A stretch of DNA of 64,000 nt from Nocardioides marmorisolisilvae (GCF_003725775.1 NZ_RJSG01000002.1:372001-436000), one strand, 5' to 3'; positions 40,648 through 49,365 are shown, counted from the stretch's first letter. Notes: generated by a model from the letters alone, not told the origin. Translations and numbers: made by a program.

Positions 40648-41271
40648 GTGGCAGTCACGATCACCGAGCAGAAGTACGGGCCGACGACCGGTGCCTTCAC
40701 CGGCTGGGTCGGCCTGGTGCTCTGCCTGGGCTCGATCGCCGCGCTGCTGACCGGTGGTCCCACGCACGCGACCCTCAGGTTCGCCCTGGTGCTGGGCGTG
40801 GTCGCGCTGCTGGTCTGGTGCTTCGTGCTGCGGCCGCGGGTGATCGTGCGCGAGCCGAACACCCTGCTGCTGCGCAACGCCGTCTCCACCTGGGAGCTGC
40901 CGCTGGCCGCGATCACCCGGGTCGGGGTCAAGGCGATCACCCGCGTGCACCTCGGTGACACCCCGTACGACGGGATCGGGGTCGGCCGCCGGGTCCGGAA
41001 CATGGTGCGTGGTCAGGTGATCAAGCGAGGCGACGGGTTCGCGGACGCCGGACGGGCACTCGGTGACCCGCCGCGCCGCGAGCGCAAGCACCCCAGCGCG
41101 AACAGCCCCGAGGCGATCGCCGACCTCGTCACCGAGCAGGTCCTGGCTGCTGCCGAGCGCGCCCGGGATGCAGGTCAGCCGACGGACCCGGTACGCCGCA
41201 GCTGGGCCTGGCCCGAGCTGGTGCTGTTCGCGGCGGTCGCGATCGGGTTCGCCGTCACCTACGTCGTCTAG
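40648..41271 (+). CDS. Membrane protein with PH-like domain, unknown function
   Basis: The 207-residue product has two N-terminal helices (about residues 15-60), a central soluble beta-rich part (VIVREPNTLLLRNAVSTWEL, LAAITRVGV) like the bacterial PH (bPH) domain of small membrane proteins, and one C-terminal helix. The function is unknown. GTG 40648 lies six bases after TAGGCT (40636-40641) and is preferred over GTG 40642. Its stop and that of the convergent mutase gene share one CTAG (41268-41271). Confidence 0.72.
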   Translation: MAVTITEQKYGPTTGAFTGWVGLVLCLGSIAALLTGGPTHATLRFALVLGVVALLVWCFVLRPRVIVREPNTLLLRNAVSTWELPLAAITRVGVKAITRVHLGDTPYDGIGVGRRVRNMVRGQVIKRGDGFADAGRALGDPPRRERKHPSANSPEAIADLVTEQVLAAAERARDAGQPTDPVRRSWAWPELVLFAAVAIGFAVTYVV

Positions 41272-42905
41272 AGGCCGGCTGCCTGCTGGACCCCGGCCCT
41301 GATCGCGTCGAGGCGACCCACGGCGGCGATGCGGGCAGCGTCGACGCCGTCCTCGGTGTCGGCCTCGACCGGGATCACGACCTCCAGGTAGCACTTCACC
41401 TTCGGCTCGGTCCCGGACGGGCGCACGATCACCCGCGCCCGGTCGGCCAGCGTGAACCGCAGGCCGTCGGTCGGGGGCAGCTCGGCCGAGCCCTCGGCCA
41501 GGTCGTCGACCTTCAGGACGTCGAGCCCGCCGAGGCTGGTCGGCGGCTGTTCGCGCAGGCGCTGCATCGTCGCGGGGATCTGGGCGAGGTCGGAGAACCG
41601 GACGCTGAGCTGGTCGGTGGCGTGCAGGCCGTGCTGCCGGGCGATGTCGTCGAGCAGGTCCCGCACGCCTCGTCCAGCGGCCTTGGCCTCGGCGGCCAGC
41701 TCGCAGACCAGCAGCAGGGCCGAGACCCCGTCCTTGTCCTTCACGTGGTCGGGGTCGACGCAGTAGCCGAGCGCCTCCTCGTAGCCGAAGGCCAGGCCGG
41801 GGATCCGGCCGATCCACTTGAAGCCGGTCAGCGTCTCCTGATGAGGCTCGCCGGCCGCCGCGGCCATCGCGCCCAGCAGGCTGGAGGAGACGATCGACTG
41901 CGCGTAGACACCGTGCTTGCCCCGGTTGATCAGGTGCTGGGCGAGGAGCGCGCCGACCTCGTCGCCGCGCAGCATCTGCCACCCGTGCGGACCGGGGATC
42001 GCGACCGCGCACCGGTCTGCGTCCGGGTCGTTCGCCACCACGATGTCCGCGCCGACCTGCGCCGCGAGCTCCATCGCGAGGTCCATCGCGCCCGGCTCCT
42101 CGGGGTTCGGGAACGCCACCGTCGGGAACTCGGGGTCGGGCTGGGCCTGACGCGCGACCAGGTGCGGGTGCGCGAAGCCGGCCTCGCTCAGCACCTGGGC
42201 GACGGTGTGGCCGCCGACGCCGTGCAGCGGCGTGTAGACGATCTTCAGGTCCCGCGGGCCGGGACCGACCAGGCTCGCCACGGTGCTGCGGTAGCGGTCC
42301 AGCACGTCGTCGCCGAGCACCGTCCCGGACGTGCCGCGGGGAATGTCGGCGAGCGCGCCGACCGCGGCGATCTGAGCGGCGATCTGCTCGTCGGCCGGCG
42401 GGACGATCTGGCTCCCGTCGCCGAGGTAGACCTTGTAGCCGTTGTCCTGCGGAGGGTTGTGGCTGGCGGTCACCATCACGCCGGCCACGCAGCCCAGATC
42501 GCGGATCGCGAAGGCGAGCAGCGGAGTCGGCAGCGGCCGGGGGAGCACGTAGGCCGCGAACCCGGCCCCGGTCATCACCTCGGCGGTGTCGCGCGCGAAC
42601 ACGTCGGAGTTGTGGCGGGCGTCGTACCCGATGACGACGGAGGCGTCCGGGCCGGCGCCCTCGGCCCGCAGGTAGGCCGCCAAGCCGGCCGCGGCGCGGA
42701 GCACGACGACGCGGTTCATCCGGTTCGGGCCGGCGCCGAGCGCGCCGCGCAGACCCGCGGTGCCGAACTCGAGCGTCCCCCGGAACCGGTCGGCGAGCTC
42801 CTCGGTGTCGCCGGCCTCGATCAGGGCCTCGAGCTCGGACTTGGTGGCGGGATCGGGGTCCTCGGCCGCCCACGCCCGGGCTGCCTCGATCAGTGCATCC
42901 GTCAT
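41268..42905 (-). CDS. Phosphohexomutase-family enzyme, probable phosphopentomutase/phosphoglucomutase
   Basis: The 545-residue alpha-D-phosphohexomutase superfamily enzyme has the phosphoserine loop TASHNP (S148), the magnesium loop DPDADR, the sugar loop EEALG and the phosphate loop RPSGTEPK. Length and loops fit the PGM2-like group, which includes phosphopentomutases acting on (deoxy)ribose-1-phosphate. The neighbouring deoC and deoA make conversion of deoxyribose-1- to -5-phosphate attractive, but phosphoglucomutase activity cannot be excluded. ATG 42905 lies 7 nt after TAGTGT (42918-42913), part of an overlapping divergent promoter. Confidence 0.9.
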   Translation of the reverse strand: MTDALIEAARAWAAEDPDPATKSELEALIEAGDTEELADRFRGTLEFGTAGLRGALGAGPNRMNRVVVLRAAAGLAAYLRAEGAGPDASVVIGYDARHNSDVFARDTAEVMTGAGFAAYVLPRPLPTPLLAFAIRDLGCVAGVMVTASHNPPQDNGYKVYLGDGSQIVPPADEQIAAQIAAVGALADIPRGTSGTVLGDDVLDRYRSTVASLVGPGPRDLKIVYTPLHGVGGHTVAQVLSEAGFAHPHLVARQAQPDPEFPTVAFPNPEEPGAMDLAMELAAQVGADIVVANDPDADRCAVAIPGPHGWQMLRGDEVGALLAQHLINRGKHGVYAQSIVSSSLLGAMAAAAGEPHQETLTGFKWIGRIPGLAFGYEEALGYCVDPDHVKDKDGVSALLLVCELAAEAKAAGRGVRDLLDDIARQHGLHATDQLSVRFSDLAQIPATMQRLREQPPTSLGGLDVLKVDDLAEGSAELPPTDGLRFTLADRARVIVRPSGTEPKVKCYLEVVIPVEADTEDGVDAARIAAVGRLDAIRAGVQQAAGL

Positions 42906-42912
42906 GCCCGCG

Positions 42913-42922
42913 ACACTAGCCT
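42913..42922. promoter_or_regulatory. Bidirectional promoter with overlapping -10 boxes
   Basis: TAGTGT (minus, 42918-42913) serves the mutase gene 7 nt away. TAGCCT (plus, 42917-42922) serves the SRPBCC gene 6 nt away. The two hexamers share the central TA, so RNA polymerase can bind in only one direction at a time. Confidence 0.6.
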
Positions 42923-42928
42923 CCTCGT

Positions 42929-43387
42929 GTGGGCGTCGCGGACTTCGACTTCGAGCACTCGATGGTGCTGGCTGCCCCACCCGAGGACGTGCACGCCGTG
43001 CTCGTCGACCTGGAGTACTTCGGGTCGTGGTGGCCCCAGGTCCGTGCTGTCGCCAGCCTCGGGCCGGACGACGCTCTGGTGGTGTGCCGCTCGGTGCTGC
43101 CCTACGACCTGGAGCTGCACCTGCACGCGGAGAGCCGCGAACCGTGGTTGCTGCGGGTCGCGATCGACGGACCGATCCGCGGCTACGCGCAGTGGACCTT
43201 GTCGCCGGTGGACGTGCGAACGGCCCCCGGCGGCACCCGGCTCGACTTCGAGCAGCGGGTGCGCGCCGAGGACCGTTCGTTCGTCCTGGCGTCCTACGTC
43301 CTCAAGCCCCTGCTCCGCTGGAACCACCACCGGATGATGGCCGGCGCGGAGGAAGGTCTGGCGAGGAAGTTCGGACGGGTCAGCTGA
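42929..43387 (+). CDS. SRPBCC (START-like) family protein
   Basis: The 152-residue protein has the helix-grip fold pattern of polyketide cyclases and START-like ligand-binding proteins. It begins with a strand (FDFEHSMVLAAPPEDVHAVL), then WWPQVRAV and later strands, and ends with a long helix (LLRWNHHRMMAGAEEGLARK) that closes the cavity. The ligand is unknown. GTG 42929 lies six bases after TAGCCT. Its end overlaps the convergent tpx gene by 8 nt. Confidence 0.78.
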   Translation: MGVADFDFEHSMVLAAPPEDVHAVLVDLEYFGSWWPQVRAVASLGPDDALVVCRSVLPYDLELHLHAESREPWLLRVAIDGPIRGYAQWTLSPVDVRTAPGGTRLDFEQRVRAEDRSFVLASYVLKPLLRWNHHRMMAGAEEGLARKFGRVS

Positions 43388-43874
43388 GCGACGCGATGGC
43401 CGCGTCGTAGTCCGGCTCCTGGCCGACGGCCGGGACCAGCTGGCTGTGGATCACGGTGCCGTCGGCATCGACGACGACGACCGCGCGGCCGTAGAGGCCC
43501 TGGAACTTGCTGTCGGTCAGGGTGATGCCGTAGTCCTGGCCGAACGTCGACCGGAAGCCCGAGGCCACGGTGACGTTCTCGATGCCCTCGGCGCCGCAGA
43601 AGCCGGCCAGCGCGAACGGGAGGTCCATCGAGACGTTGAGGACGGTGGTGCCCTCCAGGCCGGCGGCCAGCTCGTTGAACTTCCGGACGCTGGCCTGGCA
43701 GACGCCGGTGCCGATGCTCGGGAAGATGTTGAGGACCGTCTTGCCGGTCAGGTCGGCGGAGCTGAGCTCCGCGAGGTCGGCGCCGACCAGGGTGAAGGAC
43801 GGAGCCTTCGAGCCCTCTGCGGGGAGGTCGCCGACAGTGTTAGCGGTGGAGTCACCGAACGCAATGGTTGCCAT
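43380..43874 (-). CDS. tpx: Thiol peroxidase
   Basis: The 164-residue atypical 2-Cys peroxiredoxin reduces peroxides with thioredoxin. The peroxidatic cysteine is C59 in PSIGTGVCQASVR and the resolving cysteine is C93 in GFCGAEG; their spacing of 34 matches the family. It is monocistronic. TAGAAA lies six bases before the ATG, a weaker version of the local leaderless pattern. Confidence 0.95.
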   Translation of the reverse strand: MATIAFGDSTANTVGDLPAEGSKAPSFTLVGADLAELSSADLTGKTVLNIFPSIGTGVCQASVRKFNELAAGLEGTTVLNVSMDLPFALAGFCGAEGIENVTVASGFRSTFGQDYGITLTDSKFQGLYGRAVVVVDADGTVIHSQLVPAVGQEPDYDAAIASLS

Positions 43875-43883
43875 AGGGCTTTT

Positions 43884-44549
43884 CTACAGGACGTGCTTCA
43901 ACGCCTCGCGCCGGGACAGCGGACTGAGATCGTGACCGTCGGCGTAGGCGAGGACCCAGTCCGGGTTCCAGCGGGCGACCTCGCGCAGCGCCCAGCCGAT
44001 CGCCTTGCGGATGAAGAACTCCCGGTCGGCCAGGTTCGGCTCGATCAACGTGGCCAGCAGGTCGAGGTCGATCGCGTCCTTGCGGCCGAGCTGGCTGATG
44101 ATCGCGGAGCGGCGCAGCCACCGGTCCTCGGCGGTGCTCCAGCGGACCAGGACCGGGGCGAGCTCGGCCGGGTGGGTGGTGACCAGATCGGAGATCCGGT
44201 GGGCGGTCTCGTCCACGTGGTCCCACCAGGCGCCGGTGACGATGTGGTGCTCGTGCAGCCCCAGCAGGTCCAGGCGGCCGCGGGTCCAGGCCAGGCCGAG
44301 CAGGTCCTGGGCCGCGTAGCGCTCCTCGCGGTGGTCGGCGCCGTCCCAGAGCGCTTCGACGGCGTCGAGCAGCTCGGCGGGCGAGGAGCCCCGGGCGAGG
44401 CCGCGGGTGGTGCGCCGTACGACCGGGCGGCGGATGCCCAGGAACGGCAGGCCGCCGTTCTCGGCCACCTTCATGTACGCCGCCATCGGCCCGGCGAGCT
44501 CCGGGTCCGCGAGGTCCCGGAGCGCTCCGACGATGGCGGCAGCCGGCAT
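43884..44549 (-). CDS. AlkD-like DNA alkylation repair protein
   Basis: The 221-residue all-helical HEAT-repeat protein of the DNA-alkylation-repair family has PFLGIRRPVVRRTTRG, EERYAAQDLL, VDETAHRISDLV, RWLRRSAIISQL and REFFIRKAIGWALREV. Members excise bulky alkylated bases without flipping them. The ATG overlaps the stop of the enoyl-CoA hydratase gene by one base, so the two are coupled, though their functions seem unrelated. Confidence 0.85.
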   Translation of the reverse strand: MPAAAIVGALRDLADPELAGPMAAYMKVAENGGLPFLGIRRPVVRRTTRGLARGSSPAELLDAVEALWDGADHREERYAAQDLLGLAWTRGRLDLLGLHEHHIVTGAWWDHVDETAHRISDLVTTHPAELAPVLVRWSTAEDRWLRRSAIISQLGRKDAIDLDLLATLIEPNLADREFFIRKAIGWALREVARWNPDWVLAYADGHDLSPLSRREALKHVL

Positions 44550-45352
44550 CAGCGCAGGAAGCGGCCGCCGAAGACCGGAGCGACCTTCTTGAAGGCGGCG
44601 TTGCGGGCGGCCGCGGTGTTCTTGAGCGAGAGCAGCAGGAGCTGCTCGGCCCGCTCGCGGGCGAAGGTCGCCCGCGGCGAGGACGTCCAGGTCTGGTTGA
44701 ACAGTCGCTTGGTCGCTGCCACCGAGTCCGGCGAGCGCTTGCTGATCTCGGCGGCCAGGTCGAACGCAGCAGCGACCGGGTCGGCGGCGAGCTCGGTCAC
44801 CAGGCCGAGGTCGGCGGCCTCCTTGCCGGACAGCATCTGCGCGGTCATGGTGAGCCGCTTCGCGGTGTCGATGCCGACCAGCTCGGCCAGCGACCGCACG
44901 CCGGTCATGTCCGGGATCAGACCCCAACGTGCTTCGAGGACGGACCACTCCGAGTCCGGGGTCGCGATCCGGAAGTCGGCGGCCAGCGCGAGCTGCACGC
45001 CACCGCCGTAGCAGTGGCCGTCGACGGCGGCGATCACCGGGACCGGCAGGCGACGCCAGGCCCAGCAGGCCTCCTGGAACGCGTTGGTGCCGCGCCAGGG
45101 GAGCGGGACGAAGGCCTTCACGATGCCGGCGGGCGACTTCAGCGCAGAGGCGAAGTCGAGGCCGGCGCAGAACGAGGAGCCCTCGCCGCTGATCACCACG
45201 GCGCGCAGGGTGCGGTCGCGGCGCAGCTCGTTCGCGGTCGCGATCAGCTCGTCCAGCGTCTGCAGGGTGAGCGCGTTGAGTTTGTCCGCACGGGTGAGGC
45301 GGACGTGCGCGATGCCGTCGGCGATCTCGTGGGCGACGTACTGGCGGGTCAT
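44549..45352 (-). CDS. Enoyl-CoA hydratase/isomerase (crotonase) family protein
   Basis: The 267-residue crotonase-fold protein has the CoA-binding and oxyanion-hole segments FCAGLDFASAL and HCYGGGVQLALAADFRIA. The second catalytic-region position reads WGLIPDMTG, as in isomerase-like members. The substrate is an acyl-CoA of unknown type. ATG 45352 is chosen because TAACAT (45365-45360) is 7 nt upstream; ATG 45361 is the longer alternative. It is coupled to the AlkD-like gene. Confidence 0.88.
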   Translation of the reverse strand: MTRQYVAHEIADGIAHVRLTRADKLNALTLQTLDELIATANELRRDRTLRAVVISGEGSSFCAGLDFASALKSPAGIVKAFVPLPWRGTNAFQEACWAWRRLPVPVIAAVDGHCYGGGVQLALAADFRIATPDSEWSVLEARWGLIPDMTGVRSLAELVGIDTAKRLTMTAQMLSGKEAADLGLVTELAADPVAAAFDLAAEISKRSPDSVAATKRLFNQTWTSSPRATFARERAEQLLLLSLKNTAAARNAAFKKVAPVFGGRFLR

Positions 45353-45398
45353 GGCGACCATGTTACCCGCCAGTACGCCGGGAGCCGTCAGAGGCCGA

Positions 45399-46391
45399 TC
45401 AGCGGTCGATCGAGCTCATGTCGCCGTACCGGTCGCCCTGGACGGCGTCGCGCGGCACGACCTCGGTGAGCCGGGTCAGGTCCGCCTCGGTCAGCTCGAC
45501 GTCGGCTGCGGCGACGTTCTCCTCCAGGTACTTGACGCGCTTGGTGCCGGGGATCGGCGCCACGTCGTCACCCTGGGCGAGCACCCACGCCAGCGCCAGC
45601 TGGCCCGGCGTGCAGCCCTTGTCCGCGGCGACCTTGCCGATCTCGTCGACCAGGCGCAGGTTCGCCTCGAGGGCGTCGCCCTGGAAGCGCGGGAAGTACG
45701 CCGAGGCGCGGCCGTCGCCCTGCTCCAGGGTGGTCCACTCCTGCTTGCCGGTGAGCATCCCGCGACCGAGCGGGGAGTAGGGCACCAGGCCGATGCCGAG
45801 CTCGCGGATCACGCCGAGGATCTCGTCCTCGATGTCGCGTGTGAACAGCGAGTACTCGGTCTGCAGCGCCGTGATCGGGTGCACCGCGTGCGCCCGGCGG
45901 ATCGTCTCGGCCGAGGCCTCGGAGAGTCCGAGGTGCTTCACCTTGCCCGCTTCGACCAGCTCGGCCATCGCACCGACGGTCTCCTCGATCGGCACGCTCT
46001 GGTCGACACGGTGCTGGTAGTAGAGGTCGATGTGGTCGACGCCGAGGCGCTGCAGCGATGCGTCGCACGCAGCCCGGACGTACTCCGGCTTGCCGTTGAT
46101 GCCGACCCGGGTGCCGTCGGGCAGCCGCTCGTTGCCGAACTTGGTCGCCAGCTGGACCTCGTCGCGGCGGCCGGCGATGGCCTTGCCGACGAGCATCTCG
46201 TTGGTGAAGGGCCCGTACATGTCGGCGGTGTCGAGGAACGACACCCCGAGGTCGAGTGCCCGGTGGATGGTCTCGATGCCCGTCGCCTCGTCGGTGGCTC
46301 CGTAGAACTCCGACATGCCCATGCAGCCGAGGCCCAGGGTCGAGACGGTGAGGGGACTGGTGGTCCCGAGAGTGCGTGTGGAGAGAGTCAT
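45399..46391 (-). CDS. Aldo/keto reductase, MerR-regulated
   Basis: The 330-residue NADPH-dependent reductase has the AKR tetrad D54, Y59, K84 and H127 intact (DTADMYG, ATKFG, YYQHRVD) and the C-terminal NADP phosphate-binding segment [14 protein letters not shown]. It reduces aldehydes or ketones, perhaps for detoxification. ATG 46391 lies six bases after TTGGCT, the -10 of a promoter with TTGACT at -35 and a 19-bp spacer, the MerR hallmark. The merR gene ends 43 bp upstream. Confidence 0.9.
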   Translation of the reverse strand: MTLSTRTLGTTSPLTVSTLGLGCMGMSEFYGATDEATGIETIHRALDLGVSFLDTADMYGPFTNEMLVGKAIAGRRDEVQLATKFGNERLPDGTRVGINGKPEYVRAACDASLQRLGVDHIDLYYQHRVDQSVPIEETVGAMAELVEAGKVKHLGLSEASAETIRRAHAVHPITALQTEYSLFTRDIEDEILGVIRELGIGLVPYSPLGRGMLTGKQEWTTLEQGDGRASAYFPRFQGDALEANLRLVDEIGKVAADKGCTPGQLALAWVLAQGDDVAPIPGTKRVKYLEENVAAADVELTEADLTRLTEVVPRDAVQGDRYGDMSSIDR

Positions 46392-46397
46392 GCCTTC

Positions 46398-46430
46398 AGC
46401 CAACTCCTTAGAGCGCACTCCAAGTCAAGG
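46398..46430 (-). promoter_or_regulatory. MerR-type promoter of the aldo/keto reductase gene
   Basis: -35 TTGACT (46428-46423), a 19-bp spacer and -10 TTGGCT (46403-46398), then 6 nt to the ATG. The spacer contains the imperfect palindrome CTTGGAGTGCGCTCTAAG. The 25-bp core 46406-46430 is 22/25 identical to that of the merR promoter (46848-46872). Confidence 0.75.
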
Positions 46431-46434
46431 CCGT

Positions 46435-46833
46435 TCAGCCGATGTTCTCCAGCTTGCCCTCGTAGATGCCGATCTTCACGTCGATGGCGCGCAGGTGTCC
46501 GGTCACCTCGGCGAGCTGGACCTCGACCCGCTCGCGGTGCGCCTTGAGCAGTGCGAGCCTCTCGGCCTCGTTGCCGTCGCCGGCCCGCACCAGCGCGGCG
46601 TACCGGCGGACGTCGCGGATCGGCATGCCGGTCGAGCGCAACCGGGTGATCAGCTGGATCCACGTGAGGTCGCGTTCGGTGTAGCGGCGGTGCCCGGAGG
46701 TCGAGCGTTCGACGGACTCCAGCAGCAGGCCGTCGCGCTCGTAGTAGCGCAGCGTGTGCGCGGTCAGCCCGGTGTGCTCGGCCGCCTCGGCGATGCTCAG
46801 GGACGTGGTCCCCGGGGTCTGCACAGTGGTCAC
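46435..46833 (-). CDS. MerR-family transcriptional regulator
   Basis: The 132-residue regulator has the MerR winged helix at residues about 11-80 (LSIAEAAEHTGLTAHTLRYY, HRRYTERDLTWIQ), then a coiled-coil dimerisation helix. It contains no cysteine, so thiol- or metal-sensing as in SoxR or CueR is excluded. The signal is more likely an organic compound, or the protein is a constitutive activator. GTG 46833 lies six bases after the -10 CAGACT of its own MerR-type promoter. It is upstream of, and same-stranded with, the aldo/keto reductase gene. Confidence 0.9.
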   Translation of the reverse strand: MTTVQTPGTTSLSIAEAAEHTGLTAHTLRYYERDGLLLESVERSTSGHRRYTERDLTWIQLITRLRSTGMPIRDVRRYAALVRAGDGNEAERLALLKAHRERVEVQLAEVTGHLRAIDVKIGIYEGKLENIG

Positions 46834-46839
46834 CCGCCC

Positions 46840-46872
46840 AGTCTGATCCTTCGAGCCCACTCTAAGTCAAGG
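46840..46872 (-). promoter_or_regulatory. MerR-type autoregulated promoter of merR
   Basis: -35 TTGACT (46870-46865), a 19-bp spacer and -10 CAGACT (46845-46840), then 6 nt to the GTG. The geometry is identical to that of the aldo/keto reductase promoter, and the 25-bp core differs at three positions. Confidence 0.75.
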
Positions 46873-46946
46873 CGGCGATGTATCAGGGGCAGGGACGTGC
46901 GCTCTGGATGGGCGTCCCACGTTCCCCTCCCGACAGGACAGCCCCG

Positions 46947-47393
46947 ATGAGCTACCGACACCGCTACATGACCAGCCACGGCCCCGCACCCCGCGGTGAC
47001 GTTCGCGCCGAGATGAGGCTGCTGGCCTCGGTGCCTAGCCTCACCCAGGCTCCGGAGAGCCTCCTGGCCGCGATGGTCGACCTGGGACACGTCGTCCCGG
47101 TGCGCCCGCGCTGGGCGCTGCTGACCGAGAAGACCGCTCCGGAGAAGGCCTACGTGCTGCTGCACGGCGAGGTCGACGTCCGCCGTGACGGCGAGGACCT
47201 GGGTCGCTGTCGCAGCGGCGAGATCCTCGGCGAGCTGGGCATCGTCCGGAACCGGCTGCGCTCGGCGACCGTGGTCACCGCGACCGAGGCCACCGTGCTG
47301 CACCTGAGCGTCCCGGCCTTCGAGCAGCTGCGCGCCGAGCACCGGTACTTCCGCGACCTCGTGGGCGAGGCCGTCGACCGCAAGAGCGCTTAG
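46947..47393 (+). CDS. Stand-alone cyclic nucleotide-binding-domain protein
   Basis: The 148-residue protein is made of one CNMP-binding fold and nothing else. The phosphate-binding cassette is clear (GEILGELGIVRNRLRSATVV, with the Glu and the Arg-Ser pair). There is no DNA-binding helix-turn-helix as in CRP. It could bind cAMP or c-di-GMP, or act as a docking module; its partner is unknown. ATG 46947 has AGGA upstream; an earlier in-frame ATG at 46878 adds a poorly conserved arginine/proline-rich stretch. It is divergent from merR and convergent with a lipoprotein gene whose stop it overlaps. Confidence 0.8.
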   Translation: MSYRHRYMTSHGPAPRGDVRAEMRLLASVPSLTQAPESLLAAMVDLGHVVPVRPRWALLTEKTAPEKAYVLLHGEVDVRRDGEDLGRCRSGEILGELGIVRNRLRSATVVTATEATVLHLSVPAFEQLRAEHRYFRDLVGEAVDRKSA

Positions 47394-48562
47394 CCCGCGC
47401 CCTGACCGATCCGGATCTCGGGCCGGAACGTCAGGTACAGCACGTTGCTCCACACCTGCAGCGGGAACCGTGCCGTCCACGTCGCATCGGTGTAGAAGTT
47501 CTGCGTCAGGCCGGTCGACTGGAAGCGGATCCCGCTGGACTCGACCCGATTGAAGTCCTCGTTCTCCTGGGAGCTGATGATCCACAGCACGCCGGGACGG
47601 TCGCCCTCGGCAAGCGTCCAGGTCACGTAGGTGTGCTCGTCCAGGCCGAAGCAGCCGTGGCGGGCCGTGGCCTGGCTCTGCACCGCGCACGGCGGCGGGT
47701 CGAGCTGAGGCACCGTGCCGACCGTCGTCAGGACATCCACGGTGAAGGGCTCGTAGGCATCGGTTCCCGGGTAGGACAGATGGGCACCCACGGCGTCCGG
47801 TCCGAACTCCGTCCGGGTGGACGGCTTCACCGAGGTTGCCTTGAGCTGGGCCAGGTCCTCGAACTGCTCGGCCAGCTCGGCCGGTGTGCTGGCTCTCACG
47901 ACGGGCTTCGCCGGGGAATGCTCCGGCCCGGAGTAGTCCTTCAGGACAGCGCCGGCCGCGATCGCTCCGGTCGTCGTGCGCAGGCTCATCGCCGGGTCCA
48001 GCGCTGCGGCCCGCAGGTCGTCGGGGTCGATCGTCAGGTCCACGGTGCGCGGGTCGGCGGAGAACAGCCCGCTGCCCTCGTAGGCGACGCGCACGACCTC
48101 GTCCTCGCGGACCACGGTCCAGGAGTAGGTTCCGGGTTCTTCCTCCTCCGCGCCGCGATCCCACCGGAACACCAGCGGGACGCCGTCGACCTCGTGCTGC
48201 TCGCACCGTTCGTCGGTGTCACGGCAGGTCAGGAACGCGCGCTCGTCCTTCGCGTAGGACGCGATCTTGCCGACCTCGATCCGCACGGTCCTGGTCGGGC
48301 CCGACTCGCTGCCTTCGGGGTCGACGCCGTAGTCGACCTGGGCACCGATGCTCAGCGGGTCGTCGTAGTCAGACCAGGATCCGGTCTCGCGCCGGGGCTC
48401 CGAGCCGTGCACGTGGTCGATCAGCACCGCAGCGAGCGCGCGCGGGGTGGCGTCGACCGGGTCGCCCTGCGACACCGCAGGATCGGCTTTCGAACCGCAG
48501 GCGGTGAGAACCGGGATCGCGAGCAGCGCGACCAGCGTGAGCCTGCCCGAGAACACCACCAC
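47390..48562 (-). CDS. Putative lipoprotein, unknown function
   Basis: The 390-residue exported lipoprotein has signal LTLVALLAIPVLTACG with the modified Cys near residue 21. The large mature part has an acidic region (EEEEPG) and a C-terminal half with DPPPCAVQSQATARHGC, suggesting a disulfide. No known domain is recognised. The start is one of three consecutive GTG codons at 48562-48554; the first overlaps the purine nucleoside phosphorylase stop, suggesting coupling. The stop TAA overlaps the TAG of the convergent cyclic-nucleotide-binding gene. Confidence 0.7.
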   Translation of the reverse strand: MVVFSGRLTLVALLAIPVLTACGSKADPAVSQGDPVDATPRALAAVLIDHVHGSEPRRETGSWSDYDDPLSIGAQVDYGVDPEGSESGPTRTVRIEVGKIASYAKDERAFLTCRDTDERCEQHEVDGVPLVFRWDRGAEEEEPGTYSWTVVREDEVVRVAYEGSGLFSADPRTVDLTIDPDDLRAAALDPAMSLRTTTGAIAAGAVLKDYSGPEHSPAKPVVRASTPAELAEQFEDLAQLKATSVKPSTRTEFGPDAVGAHLSYPGTDAYEPFTVDVLTTVGTVPQLDPPPCAVQSQATARHGCFGLDEHTYVTWTLAEGDRPGVLWIISSQENEDFNRVESSGIRFQSTGLTQNFYTDATWTARFPLQVWSNVLYLTFRPEIRIGQGAG

Positions 48563-49356
48563 TAGATACGCGGCACGATCGCGGAGAGCAGCTCGCCCAT
48601 CCGGGTGGCCGCTGCGTTTCCTGCCTCCAGCACCTCGGCGTGGTTCAGCGGCTCGCCGGTCATCCCGGCCGCGAGGTTGGTGACGAGCGAGATGCCGAGC
48701 ACCTCCATGCCGGCCTCGCGGGCGGCGATCGCCTCTAACGTCGTGCTCATCCCGGCCAGCTCGCCGCCGATCGCACGGACCATGCCGATCTCGGCCGGGG
48801 TCTCGTAGTGCGGGCCGGGGAACTGGACGTAGACGCCTTCGTCGAGCCCCGGCTCGACCTCCTGGCACAGCGCCCGCAGCCGCGGGCTGTAGAGGTCGGT
48901 CAGGTCGACGAAGTTGGCACCCTCGATCGGTGAGGTCGCGGTCAGGTTGATGTGGTCGCGGATCAGCACCGGAGTGCCCGGCGTCCAGGTCGGCTTCAGG
49001 CCGCCGCAGCCGTTGGTCAGCACGACCACCCCGCACCCGGCGGCGGCAGCGGTGCGCACGCCGTGCACGACGGCTCGGACGCCGAGGCCCTCGTAGTAGT
49101 GGGTGCGGCCGAGGAACACGAGCAGGTTCTTCTCGCCGCTGCGCACCGAGCGGATCTTGCCGGCGTGACCGGCGACCGCGGGCGGGGCGAAGCCGGGCAG
49201 GTCGGTGGTGGAGATCTCGGCGACGGCCTCGCCCAGGGCGTCCACGGCCGGCAGCCAGCCGGAGCCCATGACCAGGGCGATGTCGTGGGAGGCCACGCCG
49301 GTCTTCTCGGCCAGGACGGCGGCGGCCTGGGCAGCCTGCTCGGTGTAGGAAGTCAC
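48562..49356 (-). CDS. Purine nucleoside phosphorylase
   Basis: The 264-residue trimeric-type (PNP/MTAP) phosphorylase cleaves inosine and guanosine with phosphate to base plus (deoxy)ribose-1-phosphate. Family segments: [23 protein letters not shown] (phosphate-contacting), [20 protein letters not shown] and [12 protein letters not shown] 49356 lies six bases after TAGAGT (49368-49363). It completes the purine branch after add (31685). Confidence 0.93.
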   Translation of the reverse strand: MTSYTEQAAQAAAVLAEKTGVASHDIALVMGSGWLPAVDALGEAVAEISTTDLPGFAPPAVAGHAGKIRSVRSGEKNLLVFLGRTHYYEGLGVRAVVHGVRTAAAAGCGVVVLTNGCGGLKPTWTPGTPVLIRDHINLTATSPIEGANFVDLTDLYSPRLRALCQEVEPGLDEGVYVQFPGPHYETPAEIGMVRAIGGELAGMSTTLEAIAAREAGMEVLGISLVTNLAAGMTGEPLNHAEVLEAGNAAATRMGELLSAIVPRI

Positions 49357-49365
49357 CGCAGGACT

